DNA of 64,000 bases from Hydra vulgaris (Eukaryota; Cnidaria; Hydrozoa; Anthoathecata; Hydridae): assembly GCF_038396675.1 (NCBI RefSeq), contig NC_088920.1, forward strand, positions 69,515,001 to 69,579,000, read 5' to 3'. A program made the position numbers and the translations under genes. Below, piece by piece: positions 1-13,929 of the stretch; position 1 is the stretch's first letter; each line of letters begins with the position of its first letter. Below the pieces are notes generated by a model. It saw only the letters and a list, made by a program, of their open reading frames with translations, was not told the origin of the DNA and searched no databases.

Positions 1-165
1 TGAATAATAACATAAGAATAAAATAATAACAACTCTAAAAATCATAACGTTAACAATAATGATAACATTAATAATAGCTATAATAATAAAAATGGTATTA
101 ATAACAATAAAAATAATGATATTAATAAAAATAAAGGTAATAATAATAATAACAATGGTATATTT
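1..165. repeat. AT-rich trinucleotide-like low-complexity tract
   Basis: Irregular runs of AATAAT, AATAAC and AATGGTATTAATAAC-like words. No coding potential is seen. It resembles a decayed (AAT)n microsatellite. Confidence 0.8.
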
Positions 166-187
166 AAATATGTCTCTACTTATCTAC

Positions 188-335
188 ATACGCACATACA
201 TAAATATACATACACATTCACACACCTATTAACACACAACACACATACATACACATATACACACATTTGCACACATACATATACCCACACACGCATAGTT
301 ATACCCACACAGGCATACGCACATACACATTCAAT
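188..335. repeat. CA-rich (ACACAT)n microsatellite, imperfect
   Basis: Alternating purine-pyrimidine stretch made of acacatac, cacaca and tacaca words with interruptions. No gene is seen in it. Confidence 0.8.
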
Positions 336-469
336 CATTGTGCAAGGACGACAAAAAAGCTGCCATAAATGTAAAGATTTAAAAAAAAATAAAAGATAAA
401 ATAAATAAAATATACAAGAGAGAGTACTTTTAATAAGACTATTAACAGTGATATATTGCTTTTATTGAT

Positions 470-1020
470 GTTATTATTCTAGTAGCTATCCAAATAGTGT
501 TTTTTTAATATATTGAGAAAATTATATCGAGAAATTGAGTTTTCTGTTTTAAAAGAATGAGGGAGATTGTTCCAAGCATTGGTGCACTGATGTTTAATTG
601 ATTCGCTGCCAAATTTTATTGTCCTAGTATGTTCTAGAAAGATATTGTTGCATGAAGAGGATCTTAGGAAGTGAGAATGTTTGTTACATATTTGAAGGAA
701 AAAGTTCTTGAAGGAAATTGGAAGTTTATCATGAAGATAATCCCATACAAATAAACAATTTAAATAAGTAATATTGTCGTTAAGCCGAAGAAATTTAGAC
801 AATTTATACAGAAGAGAAACATTGTCAAATAGGAAATTTTGAAAGTAAACAATTTTAAGGGCTTTGTTTTGAAGTGAAACTAGCTGGTTTAACGGACCTT
901 TTTTTTTACCCCAAATCTGACACGCATACTTAAGGTGCGATCCAAATATGGCATGATAAATACTCATAAGTGTTTCAAAATTTACGAAATGTCTGATCTT
1001 GGCTAACATTCCATATGATC
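470..1020 (-). pseudogene. Non-LTR retrotransposon reverse transcriptase, C-terminal piece
   Basis: A 176-residue minus-strand open frame (479-1009) begins MLAKIR and contains LMSIYHAIFGSHLKYACQIW, then LQNKALKIV and, near the end, AWNNLPHSFK. This order (thumb helix with a tyrosine/leucine-rich pattern, then LQNKALK, then a W-N-x-L motif close to the C terminus) is known from the region after the reverse transcriptase catalytic domain in Jockey/CR1-superclade LINEs. The catalytic FADD block is missing, so this is a truncated copy. The GMLAKIR and late WN-L segments recur in the LINE at 16.2-19.15 kb, so both probably belong to one family. It lies in or beyond the 3' part of channel gene B and has no host function. 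Confidence 0.8.
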
Positions 1021-1087
1021 GGCTTAGCTAAAAGTTTTTTCTTTATCGTTTTTAATTATAATTATAAATTGCTCTGTTTTGAAATTT

Positions 1088-1905
<818 letters not shown>

Positions 1906-1921
1906 TGTATCCTTTAATAAC

Positions 1922-2105
1922 TTTTGTATTCAAATAAAACCCTTGTAACAGCATCACCTCTTCGTTTTGTATACTCAAGAAGGAGTTTGTTGTGATTATT
2001 GAGCTGAACATTCCTGTCAATCCAGAAACAAGTATGATTCCTATTATCATCCATAAAACTGAAAAGGCTCTCCCAAAGAATGATTTAGGTGCAATATCAC
2101 CATAC
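1922..2105 (-). CDS. GluR0-like channel gene B, exon 3: selectivity filter, inner helix, start of S2 lobe
   Basis: The minus strand has a good acceptor (ttttttcattcag) and then coding sequence reading (G)[18 protein letters not shown] and a hydrophobic helix [19 protein letters not shown], followed by a polar stretch containing [10 protein letters not shown]. The first base completes a glycine codon, and the exon at 19309-19358 ends with the two bases it needs, giving TVG|YGD, the potassium-channel signature. APKS-F-GR followed by the inner helix is the expected order in potassium channels of this fold. Family knowledge: GluR0-like receptors pair a periplasmic-binding-type ligand domain with such a pore. 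The 3' end is uncertain: donors after GAG (exon end 1958) or AAA (exon end 1922) both leave phase 0, and a TA satellite begins just beyond. Later exons are not seen and probably lie left of the window. Confidence 0.8.
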
Positions 2106-2109
2106 CTGA

Positions 2110-3150
2110 ATGAAAAAAGAAAGAAAAATTCAACATATGTAGTTTACTGAGTTAATAAATATCATTTATTAATAATGAGGAAGAAAATTTTGAGTATTCT
2201 CACCGCTGTCCGTACGTTCAGTCGCTGATTGGCATTACTGGTATAGTATTTGATTGTCGCAACTTTGTCAGTCATTGATTAATATTTAAATGCGTAAATA
2301 ATAATAAAGTATGTTAAATTAAATTTGAATATAAATTTTGTTTAAAATAAGGAGTAACATAGACGATTGCACTCCAACAACAAAAATAGTTTTCAACCAG
2401 TAATATTGCATTTCTTGTCTGTTAATGGTAGTAACAATATTATTAAATATGTAGAAGTATTCCATATAAGTTCTTTTTTATCAAAGCAAAATAAATATAC
2501 ATTTTAAAAAGATCAGTATTAAAGCGTTTTACCTAAAAATAAAAGGATTTTGAATTATTTTTAATATCCTTAATAAATCAACGGTATTATAATTTTAAAG
2601 CCATTAAAATTCAATAATAAAAAAACAAATACATAAACTTATTTGTTTAAACTTGCAGGTAGAATTCCCTTAAAAAAACACAGCCCTTAAACACTAAACG
2701 TATAAACTTTCAGCTCTGGGTTCCGCTAATGTCAACGAAGTTATTAAACAATGATTGAATTAGTATCTCTAAACATCCTAGATGAAAAATTAATTAACAA
2801 TTTACCTCTTTTACAATATAAAAATGCTCAAAAAGAGAATCCAAATCAAAGTTTTAGTATTTAAACTGGTTAAATTTATGCATTATGACCTTTTACTGTT
2901 TAATAAGTAATTTAAGTTTGCAGTTATCTTTTTTCAAGATAATTTTACACTTGTTCTAATCCACCAATGTAATATTAACTAATTTACAAACTCCAAAGAC
3001 GTTTATTTTTTATTTTTTTCGCATTGCTATGGAATAATGACAAAAAAAAAAAAAAAGAATAGCATAAATTATTATATGAAAAAATGACAAAAGAAAAAAA
3101 AAAGGATAGCATAAATTATTCTAAAAAGGGGATATGCAATAAACAAACAT
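2110..3150. other. Intronic AT-rich sequence of channel gene B
   Basis: No gene is recognised on either strand. A short direct duplication is visible near 3037-3121: a poly-A run followed by a(a/g)atagcataaattatt occurs twice. It otherwise reads as unconstrained intron sequence. Confidence 0.5.
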
Positions 3151-5577
3151 TTCATTTAAAATAACATCTTTGATTCATTATAATTTAAAATATTTAAATC
3201 AGAACCAAAATAGAGTGTTTTTTTTAAAGAATCAGTGGATGATGCTGCAGATGCTGGGAAAATCATTGTCGCCTTTTTGTTATCAATGCAACAAGCCATT
3301 TTAGTGCATACAGATTTAAGAATGAAATGACATTGCAAACACTCTTTTAAAGATTTCGCAAGACGTTCTTCTTTACAAGAGCATTGCAGTTTGCAACAAT
3401 AAAACAGTTCTTTTTCTTGGAGCTTATGTTTCTCTTTCTCCTCTGAATCGCAATTTTTTTTCTATTTTTTTCCTTCAAGAGAAGCCACTTTTGAAAGCAC
3501 ATCTTGAGCCTCCATAGATCCATGCACATTAGTGACCCTTGTTGTTTTTGTTTGATTAACCTCCTTGGATTTACCCGGTTTACTGAAAGTAAACCAGGCA
3601 CTTCTGCTAAATTAAGGCTTTTCTCATTTGATTTCTCAATGAATGAATCTAATATTTTATACATTGATTTCCAATATTCTGCTGAACCATACCTTCCTTT
3701 TGTTTGGGCCTCTTTGGATTGTGATCTCTGAGTTGTTGCCAAGGGTCCGTCTTTTGATGCCACACTTCTTGTTTTCTTAGGAGTAGAATAATGTAGAAAA
3801 ACATCATCAGTTTTATCAATTAGAAAAACTGCTCGTTCAAATTTATCCTGTTACATATCATCAACATTAAGACCATTCTTACTTATACCAACTCTCTTAG
3901 CAGCCGCTAAATATCGGCAGCGAATGTCCGATTATTCCACATTGTTCCTAGGATATTCACGAATCTTTCTCGATTTATTGTCTGGAAAGAGGAAAACAGC
4001 TCATCTCGCGTGTTACTATAATATCGATGGAACTGTTGATTTCGTGCTTGGTTTAGTAGCTGTGTGACTCCAGTAGTATCAGGTGGAGACACAAAAGAAT
4101 TGATTTGCATTTTACGTAAAAAAGTTAAGAACTTTAAAGTCAAACCGCGATGAATGACCATATGATAGAAGCACAACTGGTTGCTCTATACCTTGTTCGT
4201 TGAGATGTTTATCAAGTTTCTTATACGCAGCCACTTATGATCAGTTATCTTGCGAACTACTCTCTGTCGTGGAGATGATCAAATTTTTGATGTTACTGAC
4301 ACCTTTTTGTGGTGCCATCTGGCTCGTTATGTCTTTGCCAGCAAATATTTCCTGACACATTAAAACCTCTCCTAAAAGTACAAATATTTTATTTTACTTT
4401 TTAAAAATATAAAACTATAAAAGCCGCAACTAGTTGTGAAAAGTTGTTTAGTTGGCTCACCTGATAATCAAACAAATGGGTTCATAGTTATGCACTCTCT
4501 GTTTTCGCGAATCATTTTTTTACATGTCCCTCCTTTGCCAGCATAAACTAACCCAGTGGCAGTACTATCGTAGTTGACTAACTGTGGTGTCTCATCATAA
4601 TTGAAAACTCTTTCTGTTGCAATATCACCAACCCATACGCCATTATTTGTTTTTTTATAGTTCTTCATTTTAATACAAGCAATTGGTTCATCAGCCAAGG
4701 CATCTGGGATAAAAAAAGTTGTAAAATTAATAATATAATCAAGTTACATATATTATCAAGGTATAAAACATAAACTTATTTGAGAATAACAACTAAGTAG
4801 TAGAACACTTGAAAATGAAATTGAAAATAGATCTTTTTATATTTTGGCTAAACTAAAAATCAATATGTGTAGCTAGATAAGTTATAGCCATCTCCCTCTT
4901 ACAATTTAGGGCTCTGTTCATTTTAACTTAGCCATGCCTCTTAATGACAATATAATCATGTTCAGGATGCCATCTTCTCCAAAATGATTTTCCTAAAAGT
5001 CTAAATAGTTTGGATAATAAGGTTCAGTATTTTACATCTATTTAATATATACTGTACCCTTCGGGATGTTGATAAAATAATTTAAAGAAAAAACTTACTT
5101 ACCTTCCATTTTTTAGGGCCATATTTTCACTTGGTTACCCACCTTTTCCATTTTTGTTCGAATGATCTTTTATTTTCAGCACATCCAAAATAATTTCAGA
5201 ATCTTTTTACTTAGAGAGTCCCTGGTGAGCTCTATTTTTGTTTCTGATAAAACAAGTTATTTCTTTTTCATCATTCGGATGTTACACTCTCAAATGTTCC
5301 TTTTTTACATTCTAATCTTCTGCCTAATGTACCACGATCTTTAATTAAAGGAAGCTTCGCTGTTTTTAATGCTGCCTGTCCTTGTTTTTTATCTCTCTGT
5401 GCACCAATCTACTGCCTCAGATATTTGATTTTCTTTAGCTCTTATGTCCTTTCTGTAAACTGTTGCTCGAGTTTTAGCTCGAGTTTTTAGCTCGGTGTTT
5501 GTTCTACTTCTTTTTCTACCAGCAGAAATCTTAAAATTAAATTCTGGTTTTCCCATACTATTATTTTGTTTAAACAC
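3150..5577 (-). pseudogene. Pogo/Tigger-like DNA transposase, decayed
   Basis: Consecutive minus-strand frames make a broken protein. The 5389-5577 frame is basic and N-terminal-like (GKPEFNFKISAGRKRSR). The 4468-4698 frame contains VFNYDETPQLVNYDS, and the 3907-4176 frame contains SFVSPPDTTGVTQLLNQ. The 3347-3763 frame is a lysine/serine-rich tail, and a cysteine-bearing segment follows near 3156-3370. Family knowledge: in pogo/Tigger (IS630-Tc1-mariner superfamily) transposases an F-N-x-DET block carries a catalytic acid, and PP-(N/D)-TT-x-x-x-Q-L-x-Q precedes the last one. Stops and frame changes between blocks show it is dead. Terminal inverted repeats were not found. It lies inside the 17-kb second intron of channel gene B. 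Confidence 0.7.
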
Positions 5578-5579
5578 TA

Positions 5580-8060
5580 AAAATAAAGAATATACATACT
5601 TAATTAGAGATTATGAGCACAAAATGAACAGAAAGATACCAGTTATATTCATTTTACTATTTCTTAGTTAAATAAGATTCTCTCCATTCCTGGCTATTCT
5701 AAGTGAGCTTTTGGAGGCATATTTTACCTAATGTAATGTAGTATTTAAGGGGAGAATTGTGTAGTTTTTAGGAGACTTCACTAGCTAAAATGCTGTTTTT
5801 TGTTGGACTTAGTTAGCAAACCTCCATATATATCATACTACACTGATTTCTGATATAATAAGAAAACATTTTTGAACTTTCAGTAATTTTTCATCCATAT
5901 AAATAGAATTATGCTCCTTGTATACCCAATATTAGGTATTTTCAAATCACAAAAAAAAGTTCAAATAGTTGACCTGTAACGGATGTACTCTATTTTGAAA
6001 ATTTGCGTAGTTTTTAAGGGAATTTTACTTGTATATAATATAATAAACTTAAATACTTAAATAATCTTATATAAACGAATGAAGATTGTTAAAACATTTA
6101 TTGTATAATCATAGCTCCTACAATACAATAGTTTTAATTAAAGGTTTCATTTTTATGTCATAATAATATTATGGTGTCGGTATTATTGCTGTGATTAAAC
6201 ATAATTTACATAAAAATCTAAATTAACTCTTATTTATAATAATATAATTATATTTAGGTATAAAATTGTTTGGAAAAGGTTGCGTAAGATATTTGTTAGG
6301 GAAAGGTTGTGTGGTTAGGGAAGGTTGTTATTTGTTACGCAAAGGTTGCATCGTATATCTAAATAAACATTGTTATATTTAGATTTAACATTGTTTATGA
6401 ATATTATTCATTTCATTAAAGTTTTGATAATTTTTTATTTTTTTATTTTGTCCTTTGTTAAAAATTACGAAAAAGAAATTACAGTAATAGAAAATCTGGT
6501 CGGATCAAGTAAAAGACAGACTTGTCTTATCACGGAGCCCCGTTACATTGTTGTTTTCAAACGTTTTTAAAAATTTACATAACTAATAAGTGATAAAATA
6601 AAACAGTATAAGTACCTATAAAACTTCAGGAATAAAATAAATTTTTGCTGATAATCTTCCAGCAGAATAGTTTAAAAAAAATAATAATAATACAAAAGTG
6701 AGATTATTGTGAGAGTTATTAATCACAAAAGATTGCGTAAAGTTTTATTAAAAATGATGTAATATAAATAATTATTTAAAGATGATTAATAAAAATGAAC
6801 AAAAACTTTTTACAAAAACGGAAAACAGTTGGTAAAAAAATCTTAATTTTTTTAATAATTGTTAATAAAAAAAACTTTTAAATTATTTTTAAAAAAGATA
6901 TTTGAAATCTAGTATATCGAAGTGCAGGTTTATTAAAAGCCGTTTTAAATCAGCCTTAAAACTTTCCAAAGTGTGGCTAAAAACAAAGTCTTGCATTTAT
7001 TTAAATATAAAGAAAAATTTTCCTATAAAAAGGTCCCTATATTGAATTTGGTACGACCCTTATTTAAAATGGTTTATGGGAATGACAAAGTTGTTCACTG
7101 AAAATTTGGTAGGATATTTAAGAGAGATTTCATTAAAGTAAGATTAAAATGGTACTGGAGATAACCCACGTTTTGCTTTAAACATAAATAACATTACTTG
7201 ATGAATATTAATCTTATAAAAATTTAAAGCTTCTAGCTTCTGTTCGCTAGATGTTTGCCCCAAATATTATTCTGCAAGCATGTTTTTGTTTGTTATAAAC
7301 TTTTTAGTGCGATTAGCGCTACCCAAGTCAACGTTACAGTAAGAAAGATAGCTGTTTATGAACAAGAAATATGTATTTTTTAAAGATTGATTATCAATAA
7401 TTGGTTATTTTCGATATAAAATGGAAATACTTTTGGAAATCTTATTTACTATATATGTTTTGGTAATTCCATGACAATTTTTTATCTAAAAGCACTATTA
7501 GAAATTTCAAAGTTAATTCCTTTTAAACTATTATGTTATTGATCGGGTAATTGAAGAGGATTAACTGAAGATTCAAAGTTATTATCATTAGTGTTGGCAT
7601 TTTTCAGCATTATTATTCATGTTATGAGAGAAATTGTTCTCCATTTCCAAAAGTTAAATTAGAACAAAAAAAAAATTAAATAAAATATTATAAATAAAAA
7701 TAATATTACTTTTGGAGACCAATCACGAAAGATCAAGCTGTTGTATGATATATACGTAAATTGCCCACTTTTTCAAACTTTTTTCATTTCCATTTGTAAT
7801 TCCATTCTTATTTGTGCCGTCTTGGTACAATAATCCTCGTTTATATAAATGTTTTTCCTTCTTAATTTCCTTGAGTTTTTAAAGATGTTTATCTTATCTT
7901 TGTAATTAAGTAATTTTACTACAGATCTCACTTTTTTTCTGTCTCTGATTCAAGTTCAATGAGCCTTTTCTGTTTAAATTTATTTCAATCCAAGTGTTTC
8001 TTCAAATAACTTTAATACTTTTGCTTCACTATTACTTCAACTTTTATTTTCATCATTTTT
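5580..8060. other. AT-rich intronic sequence, no gene seen
   Basis: Repeated stop codons occur in all frames. The 66-residue plus-strand frame at 6370-6570 is hydrophobic at the start and has no recognisable family. A G-rich patch near 6270-6350 repeats ggttgygtaag/aaaggttg words. Nothing else is supported. Confidence 0.45.
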
Positions 8061-8062
8061 TT

Positions 8063-8150
8063 AAGCCGTCAGGTTGTTCCTTCTCACCTATCTTCAATTT
8101 CTTTTGAAGCCTCAGGTTGTTCCTTCTCATCTATTTTCATTTGATTGATT
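8063..8150. repeat. Two tandem copies of a 44-bp unit
   Basis: The sequence aagcc(g)tcaggttgttcc, followed by ttctcayctattttca-like sequence, occurs at 8063 and again at 8107 with few differences. This is a recent local duplication in noncoding DNA. Confidence 0.75.
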
Positions 8151-8574
8151 TTAATTGAAATTGATTATTCTTAAACTGTTAATAAAAAAAAATATATATT
8201 TCTAGCTACTAGAACACGTCCACTCACTTCAAAAGATGAGTAGGCTGTCTTTTTGATTTGAATCAAGGTGAATTGCCAAAGACACTTAAATTTTTATATT
8301 GATTAACTAGTGCAGTTAATAGTACTCTACGAAATGGGTGCTCTAAAAGTTACACAAGAGTCTTTTTTTAAGTTAAAAAAAAAGAAATGATAGAAGCTGT
8401 CGCCTGTGATTTGAAGAAATAAGAAACTTAGAAACCTACCAATAGAATGTTTTTAATTATGAAAGACTTATTTTGTTATTTCAGGATTATAATATCCTCA
8501 ACAAAGAAACTAAAATCTGTTTACGAATCATCGTGTCATAAAATATTTTTTAAATGATTTTAATGCTGCTGCCA

Positions 8575-8672
8575 TTATTCATTCGTGAATGTTTGACACG
8601 AAAGTGTATGTGAATGTGAACGAAACTGTGAATGTGAACTTTCGTGAATGTGAACGAAAGTGTATGCAAGTA
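8575..8672. repeat. Short minisatellite of gtgaatgtgaacgaaa words
   Basis: The words gaatgtgaacgaaa and cgaaagtgtatg repeat about four times with spacing of 14-24 bases. This is a small expanded tract in otherwise unique sequence. Confidence 0.65.
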
Positions 8673-8822
8673 TCTAATTTATGTAAACTTTAAGTTATGT
8701 AACGTTGAAACATATATCAAGTTGTAATTCGCAAACATTTCTATATATTTGATTTATAGCATTTATTTACCGTTTTATGAAGCTTTTTGTTTATTAAATA
8801 CTTCTTAAACTCTTATCAAACA

Positions 8823-8905
8823 CTAGTCGCCGAAGTGGATAGGTCGCAAGACTTCAAGTGGAATGCCGTGGTTCAAATTTTTGCTTTTCCACTTTTTTTT
8901 TTTTT
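8823..8905 (+). repeat. tRNA-derived SINE-like fragment
   Basis: gtcgccgaagtggataggtc resembles a tRNA D-arm/A-box (T-R-G-Y-x-x-A-x-x-G-G), and gccgtggttcaaat lies about 40 bases on, at the usual position of a B-box (GGTTCRANTCC). The 3' side goes straight into poly-T rather than an acceptor stem, so a working tRNA gene is unlikely and a SINE or tRNA pseudogene fits better. Confidence 0.5.
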
Positions 8906-8909
8906 TTTT

Positions 8910-9980
8910 TTGAAATCTTGTTTGATTTTTTAAAATAAAAAATAAAACATTTTTGAAGTTCAATAGATATTTTTACTTCCATAAAGTTTTACTTCTATAT
9001 AAAAATTGCATTGAGGTAAAATCTCCTTAACTTTGATTTAAACAAGAAGGAATAATAGACTGGATCGAGAACGATGTTAAAATACGTCATTTCTCAACGA
9101 GAACAGTCTTAGTAGTGATATAATTTTTTATTTAACAAGTCGTAATTATCATAACTTAAAGTTAACCAATCACATTTTTCTTTCGACAAAAATTATCTAA
9201 TGATATTGTTTCAAAACTCCATAAGCAATTGAAGTATTGCAAATTATAGATATAAGTTTAAAATTTGTAAATAATATTTAGAGTTAATTTATTGTTACTT
9301 TTTAAATGTTGTTCTATTTGAACGACTAATACTAAATTTCAAGATTAGAATTAATAAATGTCTATTTAAGAATTGTTAGTATTCTCGCCGGATTTACAAA
9401 AAGCTTTTTAATATCTCTTTATTTAAAATATAGCAATTTGTTTTTAAATCCTGAAAAAGTTATATAGCACAAAATAAAATCCTAGATAGGTATAATAAGT
9501 TCTTTGCCGAAAAAAACGCTATTTAAGAACGTAACAAGCCTATGGCTAATCGGGGAAGCAAAAGATAAGGTTTAGCCAAATAGTAGAAATTGTCAAAAAC
9601 TTGGATATTTATACTTAGTATCGTGGTATTCAAAAAACAATTACAAAAAACGATTACACAAATCATGATTTTTGTTTCGATTGCTACTTAATAGTTGGAA
9701 CAGTTTGTTAAAACAAGTCAACTTTTAAGAGAATAATCCATTTTGATTACAGCCTACAAATTTTACAAACTACATTTCGAAATTTTGCTTTTTCAACGCA
9801 AAGGCATCATTTTGACAGGCCGATGGAATGATCATGCAACAAGACTGTACTACAATTTTAAACAATTTTTGGCTTCGTTCTCCCTCCAATTCTACTATAC
9901 ATTTTTGAATTAAAGTAATTATATGCCGTTTTATAAGTTATTAATTGCATTCCGTCTTGTTTTTTAAATAGTGTTAAAAT
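8910..9980. other. AT-rich intronic sequence, no gene seen
   Basis: No long frame, repeat or recognisable motif was found on either strand. Confidence 0.4.
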
Positions 9981-9984
9981 TGTC

Positions 9985-10085
9985 AGTTTAGTGTGTCTTC
10001 GTGGCCAAAGTGGTTAGTTTGTCAAGCAAATTTGAAATTTTTATTTAAATTGAGTGGTTCATACTCTATGCAATTTGATAAAAAT
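9985..10085 (+). repeat. Possible tRNA-like (leucine/serine-type) SINE relic
   Basis: tcttcgtggccaaagtggttag closely follows a class II tRNA A-box (TGGCCNAGTGGTTA), and gtggttcatactc about 55 bases later could be a decayed B-box. Between them the sequence is only AT-rich and no cloverleaf can be drawn, so this is a relic at most. Confidence 0.4.
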
Positions 10086-10369
10086 TGATGCAAATGCAGT
10101 TGATTGCCATCGTAAAGTCTAAATGATACTTTAGACTGATTGGTTAACTGGTTAATAATTTAAAACAGTTTAAGATTAAGCTTAAGTAGATTTTTGCTAC
10201 TTATACCTCAAAACGTCACAAAATTACTGTGAAATTGGTCACTATTTTGCGAATTAACCTTTACATAAGTTTTTTACTCTGCAATACCAACATTTTTTGT
10301 TACGATTGTTTTATCGGTACATGTACCATTTTACGAACTAGAGAATACGAGACTTTTTTTTTTTACAAC

Positions 10370-12700
10370 TTCGCTTCCAACAAAGCTGCAAGCAATTAAA
10401 GTTAGAAGTTACTGAAAGAGAAAAGGAGAAGATTGTATAGCAAGATAACGATTGACGGACAACTTAAAGGATTGCAAACTATATGAATCAGGAAAGCAAG
10501 ATGAAGGAAGGCAATTCCAAAAAACTGATGTTCGAGAAAAAAAATTAGACAAATCAGCGTTTTGGAGCGCTAAGGAACAGTCACAGAAAATAAATGAGAC
10601 TTAAATGAATGACGAGTAACACGAGAATAAACTTTAGTAGGTGGCACAAGAGGTGCTTGCTCTTCAGAGCAATGCCCTAATAGTATTTGTAGAAAAGAGA
10701 AAGAGAAGCAACATTACGAAGATATGATAATGGTTGGAGGTTGGCTGGAAGAGCCAACCTTGTTTACAATACGACTTTGCACCTTGTCTAAAAGAGAAAG
10801 AGCATCATTAGAAGATCCACTCCAGATATGTCAACAGTATTCCATACTAGGCCGGATTTGAGATTTATAGAGATAGAGAATAGACTCCGAAGTAAGAAAG
10901 TGTCGAGCTCGATAAAGAGATGCAACCTTAGCAGACGCTAATTTTACAACTGATTTGATATATAGTTTCCAAGAAAGATCAGAAGTAAGAGTTAATCCTA
11001 GAAGATGAAGAGTGGATGACTCAACCAGTACATTACTGTTCATAAATATAGGAAGATCTAACTTATTGTGATAACGATTGGCTGAATAAAATTGAGTTTC
11101 ATCTGTATTGAGGTTCAACAGCCACTTTGAGCCCCATGCTGTATCAGAGATACTTTTCAAGCTCAAATGCCCCCTTCAAGCAATCTGAGAGTGTTGATTT
11201 CTTATATCGACACGAGTAAATGGTAGTATCATCAGCAAACAATGCCACCGTAGATGTGAGAGTATCTGCAAGATTGTTAATGTAGATTGAAAAGAGTATA
11301 GGGCCAAGGATAGAACCTTGAGAAATCCCTGAAGTTACGGAAAAAGAAGAAGAGTGCTGTTCATCGAGGAAAACTTTTATAGTGCAATTGGAAAGGAAGG
11401 ATTTAATAATCTTAAAGATGTTGCCAGATACACCAAATAAAGAAAGCTTATGGAGAAGACCAGCATGCAAAACTTTATCAAAAGCTTTTGAAATGTCAAG
11501 TACAATGGTCTTGACCTCTCCACCTTTATCTAATGCACAATAAAACCTATTAGTTATTACTGTTAGCAAATCAGCTGTCGAACAAAAAGATCGAAATCCA
11601 TATTGATGGTCAGAAAGTTATTAGATTCATGGTGAGAAATTAAGTGTTTGTTAATTAAAGATTCAAAAACCTTGCTTATGAAGACTAATGGGACGGTAGT
11701 TAGACGAATCAGATAACAGGTGGGATAACAGAACTCGCTTTCCAGCAGGCTGGAAAACAAGATTTTAGTAAGCACTTGTTAGATAATTTTGAAAGAATAA
11801 ACGACAACTCCGGAGAATACTTCTGCAAGACAATAACTGGTATGCTGTCCGGGCCACAAGTTATTGAAGAGTCTAGGCAGGAAATCACTTTAGATACAGA
11901 TGCTGGAGTAATATGAATGTCAAGCAATGGATAAACCTGTTTGTTGGCAATATCAGGTAGAACGTAACTAGTGGAATCAAGAGATGATATTGATGAAAAG
12001 TTTTTAGCAAGTAATTTGGCTTTGTCTTTAGGTTAGGTGAAAATCTCTGAACCATACAAGAGAGGTGGAATTAAAGATTTGCCCTTATTATTAATACTAT
12101 TAAAGATTCTCTCGAAATCACGAGAGCATAATTTTTGAGATGAGATACAAGTTTTCATGACCTGAGAATAGCGTGCTTTGGCGTTAAACAAAATCCTTTT
12201 TACAATGGTTTCTAACAGTAATAAACAGACGTCTGTTTTCTGGAGAATGGTTTTGCTGATAGATATGGAAGTAACTGTTTCGGTTGGCAATCGCAGCACC
12301 GCAGATTGAGGAAAATCATGGAGGAGAGTGAGGCTTGACCTGTAATTGTTGAAAGGGAACAAAAGATTCCATGCGAGCGTGAATCAACAAGGTTATGTAA
12401 GAAGCACATTTGCCGACAGGAAGACGAAAGATTTCTACCCAAGGGCCATCACGAAGAAAATCACGAAAAGAATCCCAGTCAGCTTTAATGTAGTTGTTAG
12501 AAGTTTGATAATCGGGGGATTCAGGTGATGAAGAAAAATGAGATATTAGTTTTAGAGAGATGAAACTGTGATCAGAAGCACCTAAGGGTGAATGTAGAGA
12601 AACTGACTAGGGTCAGAAACAAGACATAAGCCGAGAAGGTAATGGATTAGGATTGTCTGGAAAGCGAGTTGGAAAGTTGACTATTTGAGTTAGGGAATGA
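10370..12700 (-). pseudogene. CR1/Jockey-type LINE, 5'-truncated, frame-broken
   Basis: On the minus strand several frames line up in order. The end of an APE-type endonuclease (about 12700-12360) contains NFPTRFPDNPNPLPSRL and LGASDHSFISLKL. A linker follows (12033-12362), then the start of the reverse transcriptase (11709-11927, SITCGPDSIPVIVLQKY). The catalytic domain (11144-11569) contains VLDISKAFDKV, GISQGSILGPILFSIYINNL and ALFADDTTIYS, and the thumb region (10831-11166) contains YLYKSQIRPSMEYC. FADD provides the catalytic aspartates. Stops and shifts separate the frames, and the endonuclease start is missing, as expected for incomplete target-primed reverse transcription. A fragment of the same family lies at 54.2-54.9 kb. 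It sits inside intron 2 of channel gene B. Confidence 0.9.
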
Positions 12701-12724
12701 ACAAGAAAATAGATCTTTAAAAAA

Positions 12725-13635
12725 AAGAAAAAAACTTTATTTAAAGTAAATACTAACTAAACACTGTTAGCTTTAGTTTACATTATTTGTAAAATTGTAG
12801 TCTGAAATGTTACCCGGATTAAATTTATAATATTTAAAAAAATGTAGAGTGAAATGTCACTTAGATTGAATTTAGATTAAATTTTGTAAAAGACAGAGTT
12901 CGATTTAACATAACTAGATTTAATGAACTGCCATAATGCCAAAATAAGCAAAGATTTATGATAAAAATTAAAAGTTTGTGTGCTTACGATATATGAAAAT
13001 TTTTTTGATATAATTATAGCTTTCCAAGCAGATCGAATATGTCAACTGTACAAGATCAAGGTCAATAATAATGGTAATCGGGTACCACAAGAACTTTGAA
13101 AACCGTGCAGAATTACCTTGCGCTGGAAAAAAGAAAGGAAAGAAATGGCTTTCCCCTCCTTTGTTTGATTTCAATTCAATGCAAGTGAGACCTGAAACAA
13201 GAGCAATAATGTGATATTTTATAATCTGCCGAGTTAGACGTTCACTGCTGTAAGAAAAATATTCTCTTGAAGACAAAACCTATGTCTTTTTTAAAAAGAA
13301 AACAGAAAACAGAAACTAGAAAACTTCTAATAAAAAAAGAAACTAAAATAACTTCTGAAAAGATAAAAAATGTTGCTTTTAGCAATGGAAGAATGTAATT
13401 TGGAAACATTCTTCCATTACTAGTTCAAAGAGATCTGCATTTACTCTAAATTATGGTAGGCACTAGAAATCAAATAAAACAGGAAATTTTGCTAAAACAG
13501 ATCTCAGTAATGCACTTCATTTAATAAATATAAACTTGCACGTAAAAATTTTTGTTTAAACTATAAAAGTAGCCCATAACTTGAAATCAATAAAATTACA
13601 CATTGAATACTTTCGGAAAAATAAAACTCAAATAA
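12725..13635. other. AT-rich intronic sequence with one small hairpin
   Basis: No recognisable gene is present. The minus-strand frame at 12968-13276 has no family resemblance. Two 13-base arms (aatggaagaatgt and acattcttccatt) at 13384-13396 and 13406-13418 form a perfect hairpin. Confidence 0.5.
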
Positions 13636-13929
13636 ATTAGAACAATGTTTGAACAATGGAATCAACGTCAAGTATTCGAAGAATTAAATCAACTAAAATA
13701 TAAACATTTTAGAACAATATTTGAAAAACTAAATCAATTTCAAACATTCGTATTTTCTCTAATAATAAAAAACAAGAAAAGAATTTGTAGAAGAATTTTG
13801 ACAAAACGTTTAAGCTACTCTCTGCCACAATTACTAGCAACAGTTATAAATACTGCAGTGCGTCTAAAATACTCTTAATAACTACCTCCTAATATAGCTA
13901 TCGAGTTTTTATAATAAAAATTTTATTAA

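Noticed and set aside
1-335. CRISPR-like or structured repeat array
   Set aside because: Irregular simple-sequence repeats without constant repeats and spacers.
2190-2290. Pore-helix exon of channel gene B directly upstream of exon 3
   Set aside because: A GTGAGA donor-like word is present, but the frame needed to complete the glycine codon contains a stop; the true pore exon is at 19309-19358.
8823-8905. Functional tRNA gene
   Set aside because: A-box and B-box-like words are present, but no acceptor stem or proper anticodon arm can be drawn.
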